A DNA stretch of 12,500 nt from Glandiceps talaboti (lineage: Eukaryota > Hemichordata > Enteropneusta > Spengelidae), in contig NC_135556.1 of assembly GCF_964340395.1 (NCBI RefSeq), positions 12,438,910-12,451,409 of the forward strand, in the 5' to 3' direction. The notes under the pieces are model-generated. The model saw nothing but the letters and a program-made list of their open reading frames with translations. It had not been told where the DNA came from and did no database searches. Positions 1-8,704 of the stretch are shown one piece after another (the stretch's first letter is position 1; each line of letters begins with the position of its first letter). The position numbers and the translations under genes are program-made.

Positions 1-992
1 AATCAAGTGCCTTGAGGTGTTCAATGTAAGCGTGCTCGTACACATAAATCTAACCGCTCGCCGACTCTCACAAATTTTCAAGTTACATTAACAAGATGTA
101 GGCCTTCAGAGAAAATGCCAAAAGAGCATAGTGGGAAAAAAACCAAGTAGGTGTACAACCGTGTCGTTGCTATGGATACGAGAAGAATATCGAAATGCAT
201 TCACGACAAGCGCAGGCATTCCCTTCGTATGTTGGAGAATGATTATTTAATAAAGAGCAATTCTGCCTACTCCAAATGTAAAGCAACAATAGTAGGTATG
301 CATCTATACGAAGATTAAATATCGGTAATTAATTATATCACACGAAGGAGCACTAATTAAATAAAATGATAAAAACACGGGATGTAAAAAAAAAAAACAT
401 ATTTGAAAGCATTTCCTGGAAAGCGAGATATAATCTAATCCATTTCACGTGAAATAGACAACCGTCATATATAATCCCTCTCTCAAGAGAGAAATGAACA
501 AAAACGGAACAACCACGACATGACGTGTGTGGTATTGTATTTTTCTGAGCATCAGATAGAGGCACACATCGTCAGAATGAAGCGATGTAGTACATTCACA
601 CGCAATTTTTGCAATTTTTGGATCGGAAGTGACCTTGCAGGCATAAGCCATTAATCTAATTATTACGTACTCCTAACGGAAACCCGTGCTATATTTATAT
701 ATGAGATCGGAAAGATTAGTTGGCAAGACCATATATTATACTTTCTACGCGATAATATCAAAATGGCGTTCTGGCTAATGAAATTTGGGGGATTAACCCG
801 CGTTAAACTGTTAACTAAACTTTTACAGTACAATGCGAATATCGTACGTAGGGATTTCTTGAAATATATGTAGGTCATATATCCATATATATACTGCTGC
901 ATCCGGTGACGACCATAATTTCAAACATGGTCCGATGTTGCACTTAACAACCTGTCGCTGTTGACAAGCGGTGACTATCGTACTTTCCTCCA
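1..992. other. Non-coding flank, no gene recognised
   Basis: This is AT-rich sequence with stops in all frames. The open frames present are short (under 80 codons), lack codon bias or any recognisable motif, and run through A-runs such as the one near 387-397. I see no tRNA or rRNA and no clear transposon ends before 993. It is best read as intergenic DNA or as intron of a neighbouring gene. Confidence 0.6.
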
Positions 993-1000
993 GTACTAAC
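993..1000. repeat. Target-site duplication, left copy
   Basis: GTACTAAC lies directly outside the left terminal repeat of the hAT-like element. It matches the octamer at 1217-1224 base for base. Confidence 0.75.
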
Positions 1001-1216
1001 CACAGGGGCGTGCAATATTTCATAGACTGTTGTTTTCTTATTGCTTAGAATGCCGTTTTCTTAGGAAAATATCGTACGAATCTTGCTGATACAAATGTAT
1101 CAATCTCTATACTACGTCTCTTCCCCTTACATGTAGGAATATATAATCAAAAGGTTGCTATATTTAGTCTGTAGACCTGGAAAACAACAATCTATGAAAT
1201 ATTACACGCCCCTGTG
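1001..1216. mobile_element. Non-autonomous hAT-like element (MITE), 216 bp
   Basis: The ends are terminal inverted repeats beginning CACAGGGGCG and ending CGCCCCTGTG. The inverted match runs inward about 37 bp (1001-1037 against 1180-1216) with only two mismatches. The 8 bp just outside each end are identical (GTACTAAC at 993-1000 and 1217-1224), which makes a perfect target-site duplication. An 8-bp duplication with CA..GGGGCG-type ends is the known signature of hAT-superfamily DNA transposons. The 142-bp interior has no coding capacity, so the element would need a transposase supplied elsewhere. The two arms have diverged only slightly, which suggests a fairly young insertion. The superfamily is inferred from the ends and the duplication length alone. 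Confidence 0.8.
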
Positions 1217-1224
1217 GTACTAAC
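1217..1224. repeat. Target-site duplication, right copy
   Basis: GTACTAAC lies directly outside the right terminal repeat of the hAT-like element. The next two bases (CA) happen to match the element's own start, so the apparent direct repeat is 10 bp. The inverted-repeat boundaries fix the duplication at 8 bp. Confidence 0.75.
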
Positions 1225-1268
1225 CAACCAGAGTATGCATTCAGAAGATGATGACACATGTCGTAATT

Positions 1269-1295
1269 GGGGTGGGGGGTGGGGGTGGATGGGGG
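1269..1295 (+). other. G-quadruplex-prone G-run cluster
   Basis: Four G-runs of 4, 6, 5 and 5 are separated by T, T and TGGAT. This satisfies the usual four-tract, short-loop rule for an intramolecular G-quadruplex on the + strand. It lies only 16 bp before the first (TA)n tract and about 90 bp before the palindrome. Confidence 0.65.
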
Positions 1296-1308
1296 TTAAC
1301 AAGTCATC

Positions 1309-1310
<2 letters not shown>

Positions 1311-1390
<80 letters not shown>
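1311..1390. repeat. (TA)n microsatellite, about 80 bp
   Basis: This is an uninterrupted alternating T/A tract. Its last few bases also belong to the large palindrome that follows. The tyrosine/isoleucine runs seen when it is translated are artefacts of the repeat. Confidence 0.97.
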
Positions 1391-1394
<4 letters not shown>

Positions 1395-1407
1395 AGGGTA
1401 GAAGAAA

Positions 1408-1474
1408 ATCAAGTCGGGTTTTTCGTCTCTACAAGCCTGTTTCGTGAGTAAATCACTCGTCAGGAGATGTTGAT
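1408..1474 (-). ncRNA. Type-I hammerhead ribozyme, left arm
   Basis: This is the exact mirror copy of the right-arm ribozyme. On the minus strand the CTGACGA box is at 1463-1457, the GAAA box is at 1443-1440, and cleavage is predicted after the A at 1430. A transcript from either DNA strand would therefore contain one sense ribozyme plus the complement of the other. The identity of the two copies fits a very recent duplication or a fold-back origin. Confidence 0.78.
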
Positions 1475-1478
1475 GTAC

Positions 1479-1545
1479 ATCAACATCTCCTGACGAGTGA
1501 TTTACTCACGAAACAGGCTTGTAGAGACGAAAAACCCGACTTGAT
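1479..1545 (+). ncRNA. Type-I hammerhead ribozyme, right arm
   Basis: All core elements are present in order. CTGACGA (1490-1496) matches the conserved C3-A9 box. Stem II is GTGA/TCAC (1497-1500 with 1506-1509) closing a UUUAC loop. GAAA (1510-1513) follows. Stem III is short, ACA/TGT (1513-1515 with 1520-1522), with a GGCT loop, and A1523 sits at position 17. Predicted self-cleavage is after 1523. Stem I is open: TCTC (1486-1489) pairs with GAGA (1524-1527). After an internal loop, ATCAA (1479-1483) pairs with TTGAT (1541-1545). Metazoan hammerheads with a 3-bp stem III are known from Penelope-like elements and retrozymes, where they often act as dimers. Activity here is inferred, and the inverted copy next to it could trap the RNA. 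Confidence 0.8.
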
Positions 1546-1627
1546 TTTCTTCTACCCTCAACATATACTCCGCTCTGCGTGCAGACGTATCGAGCACTGT
1601 ACTACGGACAAATCTTACCACTGACTT

Positions 1628-1943
<316 letters not shown>

Positions 1944-2002
<59 letters not shown>
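1944..2002. repeat. (TA)n microsatellite, about 59 bp
   Basis: This third alternating TA tract grows directly out of a (CTA)n run. That transition suggests a microsatellite tail that has been partly converted to TA. Confidence 0.97.
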
Positions 2003-3357
2003 CAATATCAATGAAAAGAGCATTTTTCTAGTGACCCCACCTACCAAATACTTTCGCTCTGACGGACCGACTGACCGAGGGTTTGTGACGCTTAGGTCAT
2101 GAGTACAACACGACTGTATTTAGACATATACCTTAATTTAGTTACATGGGCCAACTTGTGACACTATTGTATCTACATGTAGTCAATAAATACTTACATA
2201 AACCTCATCAAGTATAATTTGTAGTAATGTGACTTGTTGATATGTGTATTGAAATTAGTGTAACAACTCCATATGGCGTTGGTAGGTTTATGCATTGAGC
2301 AGTTCTCTATCTACTAGTCATAATTTCTTAGGTGTACCTAAATGATTTCTAATTAGCATCTTCATTAGATTTACCTAACTGCTACAGACGTCATGCTATG
2401 CTATAGACGTCATGAGTACTAACTAATGATTTGTAAACATGTTTCAGTTTAGAATGACATCGAATTCTTCAAATGAACAAAAATACGACAGAAATATCTG
2501 GCCCATTATCCATCACCACACACCCAGCAGCGACATGAAAGAATACTTTGCCACTTTGAACCTGGAATTGTAATAATTAAAGTTCTATATTTGATTATTC
2601 ACGTATACTTTGAATTTGATACCACGGTCTCGGGTACGGTTCCGACCTTTTGCTATTCTCAATTTCAGGGTCTAATGTTTTGGTGGTGTTAAAAATGTAA
2701 GTCGTTGCCATGACTACTGGTATGGCGAAGTGATAAAAACTGACCGTATTACCTATCAGAACACCAGGTTATTATAACCGAAACGCAAGTTTCTTCAAGG
2801 TAGCTATAGCATTGTGATGGTGCTTCTGAACCAAACGATTCATTGTCTCTCATCGGGGGAATTAACACCCTGCGTGTACTCCAGTTTCATTTCAGACATA
2901 GACCAACAACATATATTTCATAAATAGAAACTGCCGCATTCCGAGTCAAAAAGCATCGCGTGCAGTAAAATGTTAATGATGCGTCCATCTAGTGTCTGTT
3001 TCCTTGGTCTAAAATCCCCCTCATCCTTCTTCATCACCCCACTGCATAAACGGTCCTACTGCTCATCTACCGTCATCTACTCCTTTTTTGGAAAGAATTT
3101 TGGAAAAAAGCGTCTTCTGGCTCTAGAATTGACACTAATTTCTGAGAAAATTCATTACCTCTGCATTATCGCATATGTGTAGCGTATACTACAATACATG
3201 CACTTCACAGCTAATCTGTAAACGAGATCATCACGCAGTCTTCCTTCATGAATTACAAAGAGTGGAATATAATCACAACACTTCTTGTTATTATACATAG
3301 TATATTCCTTCTTATTATGGTGACATGGAGTTATAAACATGAAAAAATAAATAAGAA
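2003..3357. other. Non-coding flank, no gene recognised
   Basis: No exon with a plausible splice pair, no RNA gene and no clear transposon end is visible. A 70-codon frame at 2970-3182 has no recognisable features. A small direct repeat built on AGACGTCATG occurs twice at about 2387-2413. Confidence 0.55.
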
Positions 3358-3380
3358 CCCCCCCCCCACACACACACACA
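3358..3380. repeat. Poly-C run joined to (CA)n
   Basis: About ten C residues run directly into about seven CA units. The tract accounts for the glycine and valine/cysteine string in the 110-codon minus-strand frame that crosses it, so that frame is not a gene. Confidence 0.9.
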
Positions 3381-4810
3381 AACACCTGCTCAATGGACTT
3401 ATTTAGGCCACATACACTAGTATAATTAAAGAAAACATGAATAAATAAAACCCCAACAAAAAAAAGCAAAACATGGATCCCAAGCATAATGAGTCTGGGA
3501 TAGGTCTTTAATGTACGTCCGTTTTGATAAACCCTGCAGCCTGAGTTCTTTGCTCTATCTTTTCGCCCGTCTGTTCCTCAAGCCTCTGTTTGCTTTGCTC
3601 TCTGGCCGTCAACCCGGTCATCTATTCTCCCACTTGTCTACTTCTCCGTCTGTCTGACCGTGTCAATTTATGTGTACCTGTGTCCATCGCTGTAATAAAT
3701 TCAGCCCACGCGATGTCAACATGTACACTAAAAGGACTAATAGGACTGAAGGACTAGATAGCTAGAAAGGCGACGGATGTAAGTGAGAGCTACACAGCAG
3801 AGTAAATATGGCGATATTGATATTCCAACTGGCTCTAAACGTTTTTCCCACATTAATTGCATTACAGTAAAGATGTCGAGTCGTGCCACTTATTAGATTA
3901 CACGCACCAGGCGTATGAATGGTACGTCACAATTTCAGACACGTTATAAAAAAGTACATGAAGTACGTACTTTTACTCGATGACAGCTGGGTTGTATTAT
4001 TTACAGGCGTGAAGTGTATGACTAACCTATCAGATAACCTGTAACAAAGCAATAAAAGGAGACAAGTCTACAACTCAATAAAAATTGATGGCGATGTAGA
4101 TCATAACTGTAGCCTCTCAGGAAGTATTAGCGGTGGCCTTGCATCACATCCACGCTGCATGACTTCATTCATAGCGAACATTATAATAATATTGATATCG
4201 CTCGTTTGTGGTGAACACTGAATCCATGAGGGTTGACCCTCACTGTACTTCTTGGGAGACAAAGTTTATAAAACTTATAAGAAATATATGCAGTACAAAT
4301 AAAGGGTACCATTAATAAAGATTATTATAACTTTGTCTAGAACTAAGTCTTTAAGTGCAAACTTTAGTGCTACTACACGTGTACAGACATGGTAAAAGCA
4401 CATTTCCCCTTGTTGTTACACAATGACGCAGTGATGGTGAACACTTCAGATAGCCAACCATACCCACTTCTATTTCTCTCATCCTTCATTCACCCCTCCC
4501 CTCTTGACTTTTATTACTCTTGGTCACGAAATAACGTCGATATATAATTAATGAGCCTGTCGACAAACGGATGAAGGAGCTTTACAATAATATTAGAAAC
4601 TAGTGCGATCACTAACGTTTAGCTGTAATACTAATCCATCATTGTACACTGACGAATCCGATCACTATGGTAAATGTAAATAACATATCAATGATTTATG
4701 CCACAAATTAACTTTTATTAAAGAAGGAATTAATGTCGTGGAAAGTCTAGACAGAAGTATGTAGCAACCTCTTTGTGTGGACTAGTCTTGCATTAAAGCA
4801 ATATATATAG
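3381..4810. other. Non-coding flank, no gene recognised
   Basis: A pyrimidine-rich block at about 3540-3680 has CTGTCT/CTGTTT words that look like a decayed TCTG-type simple repeat. A 7-bp hairpin with a 2-nt loop (TGAGGGT/ACCCTCA) sits at 4227-4242. Beyond that I see AT-rich unique sequence with stops in every frame. Confidence 0.5.
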
Positions 4811-4853
4811 GAAGTGCGAACACTTCGTAATTTCAAGATTTACCTTTGAAATT
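4811..4853. repeat. Two adjacent small hairpins
   Basis: GAAGTG/CACTTC (4811-4826) has a CGAA loop. It is followed at once by AATTTCAA/TTGAAATT (4829-4853) with a 9-nt loop. The pair ends about 12 bp before the minisatellite begins and may mark its edge. No function can be assigned. Confidence 0.5.
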
Positions 4854-4864
4854 ATAGAACATTA

Positions 4865-5648
4865 AGGAGTCATGCCAAATGACGTCATACTCGGACCAAC
4901 ACAGGAGTCATGCCAAATGACGGCATACTCGGACCAAAGCAGGATCAGGAGTCATGCCGAATGACGTCACACTCGTACCAAAGCAGGAACCATGCCAAAT
5001 GACGTCATGCTCGGACCAAAGCAGGAGTCATGCCAAATGACGTCATACTCGGACCAAAGCAGGAGTCATGCCAAATGACGTCATGCTCGGACCAAAGCAG
5101 GAGTCATGCCAAGTGACGTCATACTCGGACCAAAGCAGGAGTCATGCCAAATGACATCACACTCGTACCAAAGCAGGAACCATGCCAAATGACGTCGTAC
5201 TCGGACCTAACCAGGAACCATGCCAAATGACGTCATATTCGTACCAAAACAGTAATCTGCCAAATGACGTCACACTCGTACCAAAACAGTAATCTGCCAA
5301 ATGACGTCGTACTCGGAGCAAATCAGTATTAATCTACCAAATGACAGCACACCCCAGGGCAAAGCAGGAGTCTGCAAAATGACGTTATACTCAACCAAAG
5401 AAGGAGTTCATGCTAAATGACGTCATACTTGGACCAAAGAAGGATCCATGCCAAATTACGTCATACTTGGACCAAAGAAGGATCCATGCCAAATGACGTC
5501 ATACTTGGATCAAAGCAGGATCCATGCCAAATGACGTCATACTTGGATCAAAGCAGGATCCATGCCAAATGACGTCATACTTGGACCAAAGCACTGATCT
5601 GCCAAATGACGTCATACTTGGACCAAAGCAATGATCTGCCAAATGACA
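4865..5648. repeat. 38-bp minisatellite of CRE palindromes
   Basis: About 20 full tandem units and a final partial one follow the pattern AGGAGTCATGCC, then AAATGACGTCATAC, then TCGGACCAAAGC. The 8-bp palindrome TGACGTCA is the consensus CREB/ATF response element. It is intact in 13 of 20 units by my reading, and the others differ mostly by one base. The units fall into subfamilies. The left block has AGGAGTC and ACTCGGACC. A middle block has lost a base or two and has AGTAATC. The right block has AGGATCC and ACTTGGACC. This points to local amplification in several rounds. The array lies about 3 kb upstream of the receptor start codon. It could serve as a clustered CREB/ATF landing site, but CREB binding is inferred only from the consensus. 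Confidence 0.93.
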
Positions 5649-6820
5649 TAATGGCGTTTTAGATAACATTTCGCGTCTTTAAATGTGGTTCTCTGCCACT
5701 TTGTTACCATAATGTTATGAGTTAATGTTTAGTTAGAAATAATATAAACGCGGTTTGTGGATTGCGTCGTCTGTCTAAGATCAGTCGGTGAGATAGCAGA
5801 CTACTAGTACATGACTATGAGGGCTCTAGATACCAATCATTACCCATAGAGACTTTGAGGTACCAGCTATTAGTTGTAACATGACAGTCACAAGGGGAAT
5901 ATTGGCGACAAGAGTTAGCATACAGTTATTTTGTCACAGCGAACATGTTAGAACAGTCATACCGTCCGAAACTCATCATCCTAACGATGGTATGATTAAA
6001 TCACGAAACCTGAAAAGGAAATCGTCGTTTGGCTCGACAAAAATCTTATCAACGTTGCTGAATTTTAATGTCTGACTCAACAAAAATCGTACCAATAGTG
6101 CTATCATTTTGTCGTCTGCCTGTCGTCTGGAGTATGGAGATAGAGATATGAGTGTGTGTGAATATGCGCGGTTGCCCAAGTCATGAAATGGTTAAAAGAA
6201 ACATTGTCCAGTGCATGAACTTGCCAATTTTTATAATGCATAAACAAACGTGTTTAACATTTCGCCCTTAAAGATTCCCCAAAGTGAAATGTTGTGGCAT
6301 ACACTATTTAAAGTACACTGGTTTTGCAATATGGCACTGTTTATTTCTGTCCATAAGGCAGTCTCAAGTCTAAAAAGGTGAGTTCTGTCCCTATGTAATT
6401 CGTTTTAATAATTAATAAATAATTAATCAAATCGATTTTCTATAGTATCATTAAAGTTGTATTGTCAGATTCAGATTTGAATGATCTTTTTAATCATTCA
6501 TGTTCTTTATGATATATTACAAACGTTGTCCATTGTCCATTTGCCAAATTAATGAAAATAAAGTTTAAGAAAATAAAACCAATTTCAAATGTTTCATGAT
6601 GTTTATATAATAGATATTTTCTGCATGAGGTGTGAATTTTAATATCTATACGCAGTCACCTGACGTTACAATTATTCAGTTTTACAACAATGCCGATTGT
6701 ATTTTGCTTTCTATGGCTTCATAAAATGAATGAATAGTTTCATGAATATTCATGTGCGACTCTTGAAATATGTATTAAAAATGTTTACAATCTCCGACAG
6801 CTTAGTTTTTTCTATACGGA
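5649..6820. other. Non-coding flank, no gene recognised
   Basis: Two opposed short frames at 5881-6075 and 5976-6179 overlap and carry no recognisable motif. A roughly 27-bp imperfect direct repeat (CTCGACAAAAATC and CTCAACAAAAATC) occurs at about 6034 and 6076. The region 6400-6600 is strongly AT-rich with ATTAAT words. No RNA gene or exon is seen. Confidence 0.5.
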
Positions 6821-6915
6821 TTGGGGGTTAGCCATTTGTGGTGTTAGAAACTCGGCGAGCGAACCGAGCGGCTGTTCTAATATCAGCGATAGCTAACCCC
6901 AACCGATAGCTAACC
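6821..6915. repeat. Nested three-tier inverted repeat
   Basis: Three inverted pairs nest inside one another: GGGGTTAGC (6824-6832) with GCTAACCCC (6892-6900), TTAGAA (6844-6849) with TTCTAA (6875-6880), and CTCGG (6851-6855) with CCGAG (6864-6868). CGATAGCTAACC then repeats directly at 6887-6898 and 6904-6915. The GC-rich centre contrasts with the AT-rich surroundings. It looks like the folded end of a small mobile element or a structured RNA, but I do not recognise a family. Confidence 0.6.
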
Positions 6916-7112
6916 GCAAGACTTTTAGGGCTAGGGTAATGTTAGTTCACGCCAATAAAGACAATCTTAGCTTTTAAGTATCATTAGGAAAGATAAATGT
7001 TTTCCACCTCCGAGCTCGGATTTGATACTGTAGCTGACAGGCTTTGGGAAGCCTTCAGTAATTACATGGGGAGGGCCGAGGAAATCAAGCCCAGTCTATT
7101 CAACTTTTGCAT

Positions 7113-7298
7113 AAAATATGACCTTCCCCCAATTCCGTTTTTAAAAAGTATCTCTCCCTTCATTTCCTTTCTAGAAAGCACGATCCAACATGGCAGCGAT
7201 AGAATGCCAAATCAAAAAGTAATGCAAAGTTAGAAATATGAGTCAAATTAAAATTTAACCCTCCCCTAATTCCATTTTCTAAAATATGGCACTCCCCT
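7113..7298. repeat. Decayed direct repeat, possible dispersed element
   Basis: About 46 bp at 7113-7158 resembles 7250-7298. Both begin AAAAT(A/T)T, continue ACC(T/C)TCCCC and AATTCC, and end in a T-run, A-run and CTCCC. A third CCCTCACCCCC block follows at about 7323. A 78-codon frame from 6997 to 7233 runs through the first copy. It has no domain I recognise and is probably part of the same old dispersed sequence rather than a gene. Confidence 0.4.
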
Positions 7299-7558
7299 GG
7301 GAACCCGATTTATATAACGTGACCCTCACCCCCTTATAATTACTGATTACTCCCTTATACACTGGGTGTCTAGTAACAAGCTGACAAGTGTAAGCCGATA
7401 TCGATGCAGGTTGTCAGGGGCAACGTAACGTTAACGCGAATATAACATGATATGAGAAACTCAGCTTCGTTTGGGTTAAAATTTGGAGTTATGTAAAAAT
7501 GATACCTCTTCAGGGGCAAATTAAAAAAAATATATAAGAACAAATATAACAGGAAAAG

Positions 7559-7764
7559 GATCACACATTATAAAACTTTAAAATACGTTTTGAATACGAC
7601 CTTTCCGTAACAGTCACTATGGAGCAATGGCTCAGAGGTAAGTCTCTCAACTACAAGGTCCCGGGTTAACGGTTCGACCCCTTGTCGAGGCAGAACGACA
7701 TTGTGAGTCATAATAGATAAGCTGATACGTCTTAACAGGCAAATCCAAGAAATGTAAGAGTTGG
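7559..7764 (+). mobile_element. tRNA-derived SINE, copy 1
   Basis: An RNA polymerase III A box (TGGCTCAGAGG, 7628-7638) and B box (GGTTCGACCCC, 7671-7681) are spaced 32 bp apart, as in a tRNA gene. No acceptor stem can be closed and no anticodon arm is sound, so this is tRNA-derived rather than a tRNA gene. The same sequence recurs about 206 bp downstream. Shared blocks include ATCACACATT, ACGACCTTTCCG, AACAGTCACT, ACAAGGTCCCGGG and GGCAGAACGACAT. The second copy is complete enough to show that this is a repeated unit. Confidence 0.7.
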
Positions 7765-7930
7765 GGTCACACATTCGATTCCCTCGGGAAACTTAATATA
7801 CGTTTTACGACCTTTCCGAAACAGTCACTCTATGGCCTGGGGTATTGGCTGATAGGTAAGTCTACAAGGTCCCGGGGTTCGAATCCTTTCCGTGGCAGAA
7901 CGACATGGTGAGTCATTTGATAAAGTGGTG

Positions 7931-7931
<1 letters not shown>
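7765..7931 (+). mobile_element. tRNA-derived SINE, copy 2
   Basis: This copy has an A box (TGGCTGATAGG, 7846-7856) and a perfect B box (GGTTCGAATCC, 7876-7886). About 13 bp are missing between the boxes relative to copy 1, and the A box is less conserved. The copy runs into a pure (TG)n tract, which may be its tail. Copies 1 and 2 are arranged head-to-tail with a period near 206 bp, so this is either a local tandem duplication or a dimeric SINE. Confidence 0.7.

Positions 7932-7994
<63 letters not shown>
7932..7994. repeat. (TG)n microsatellite, about 63 bp
   Basis: This is a pure alternating TG tract at the 3' end of the second SINE copy. Such tracts are prone to Z-DNA and to length polymorphism. 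Confidence 0.97.
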
Positions 7995-7995
<1 letters not shown>

Positions 7996-8641
7996 TAGAT
8001 CTGTGTGTGGAAATGGACTGTAAAAATGATTTTGGGATCTATTTTTGTGACTTATAAGATTTTACAGCTGGCTGTTAGTCGAATTACGGAGTTTACATTA
8101 TAAAGCATTAACTTTGAATTGGAAAGTGTGGTCGAAGTTTCTACGCGCACCTTTCTATCATATGAACACGATCAGAGAGGTATATCAACACGGGTAGTTC
8201 CTAACCTCAAAGTCGTACGTACCTCCGCATATACTACTAGCGCTACGTCTAGGCGGCAGTACTAGGCCTATAGCTGAAATTACACATTTTATATTTCCTC
8301 CAACCATGCGTAATGTTAAACTTATAGTTTGACTACCACAAATTTACGACTAAATATAAAATTGATCGTTCGTTTAATAATATTTGTAGTGGCTTTAGAT
8401 TGTATGCCTAGCTGTATTACTTTAAGTTATACGAAGAAACAAGAGTACCAAATATGATTAGAAGAATCCATCATTTGGTTTAACTAATGGATTTCATGCA
8501 TGACTTGGAATCCAGATTTCTTATTTGACCCCTCAGCAAAAAAATGTCATTTCACAATTTGTCTTTCGCAGGTGAAATATACACAGGCACACTTCAGGAA
8601 TCTACATATGGAGTGAATACGTGACATGCGCAGAACGAATG
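7995..8641. other. Upstream flank of the receptor gene
   Basis: This is AT-rich sequence without an open frame of interest. It should contain or border the promoter if transcription starts close to the first coding exon. I see no convincing TATA box. A CATGCGCA word (8625-8632, resembling an NRF1 half-site) with a nearby ACGTGAC (8619-8625) lies about 75 bp before the start codon. Both are too short to call as real sites. Confidence 0.4.
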
Positions 8642-8704
8642 TGAATTTCCAGTAAGCGAGCGATAAGTAGTGTCAGTCAGTGCTTGACTGGCTACGAGAG
8701 CAGA

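Larger units (their letters stand above)
1386..1567. repeat. Perfect spacerless palindrome, 2 x 91 bp
   Basis: The two arms, 1386-1476 and 1477-1567, are exact reverse complements. The centre falls between T1476 and A1477 (TGATGT|ACATCA). I compared the arms base by base and found no mismatch and no loop. The left arm abuts the (TA)n tract. The right arm stops matching at C1568, where unrelated sequence begins. Each arm holds a full hammerhead ribozyme motif pointing away from the centre. As DNA it could extrude a cruciform. As RNA it could form a 91-bp hairpin that competes with ribozyme folding. Likely origins are two terminal fragments of a Penelope-like element or retrozyme inserted head-to-head, or fold-back copying of one fragment. 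A cloning or assembly artefact is a third possibility. Confidence 0.95.

Noticed and set aside
1214-1451. Plus-strand open frames of about 70 codons rich in Tyr-Ile
   Set aside because: They are translations of the (TA)n tract and the palindrome arm. There is no codon bias or domain.
3155-3487. 110-codon minus-strand frame, the longest before the receptor exon
   Set aside because: It crosses the poly-C/(CA)n tract, has low-complexity composition and no recognisable motif, and shows no splice context.
4865-5648. CRISPR-like array
   Set aside because: The units are directly tandem with no unique spacers, and the genome is eukaryotic. It is a minisatellite.
6997-7233. 78-codon open frame as a small gene
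   Set aside because: There is no family resemblance, and its second half lies in a decayed direct repeat with another copy at 7250-7298. It is more likely repeat-derived.
7621-7693. Genuine tRNA gene
   Set aside because: The A and B boxes are good, but the acceptor stem does not close and no sound anticodon arm forms. A diverged second copy lies 206 bp away, as expected of a SINE.
8574-8582. TATA-like word AAATATACA upstream of the receptor exon
   Set aside because: It is a weak match in very AT-rich DNA with no transcript-start evidence, and such words occur throughout the window.
8684-8704. Earlier start for the receptor at an in-frame TTG
   Set aside because: A non-ATG start is unlikely in a eukaryote when an ATG with A at -3 lies seven codons later and is followed directly by the signal peptide.
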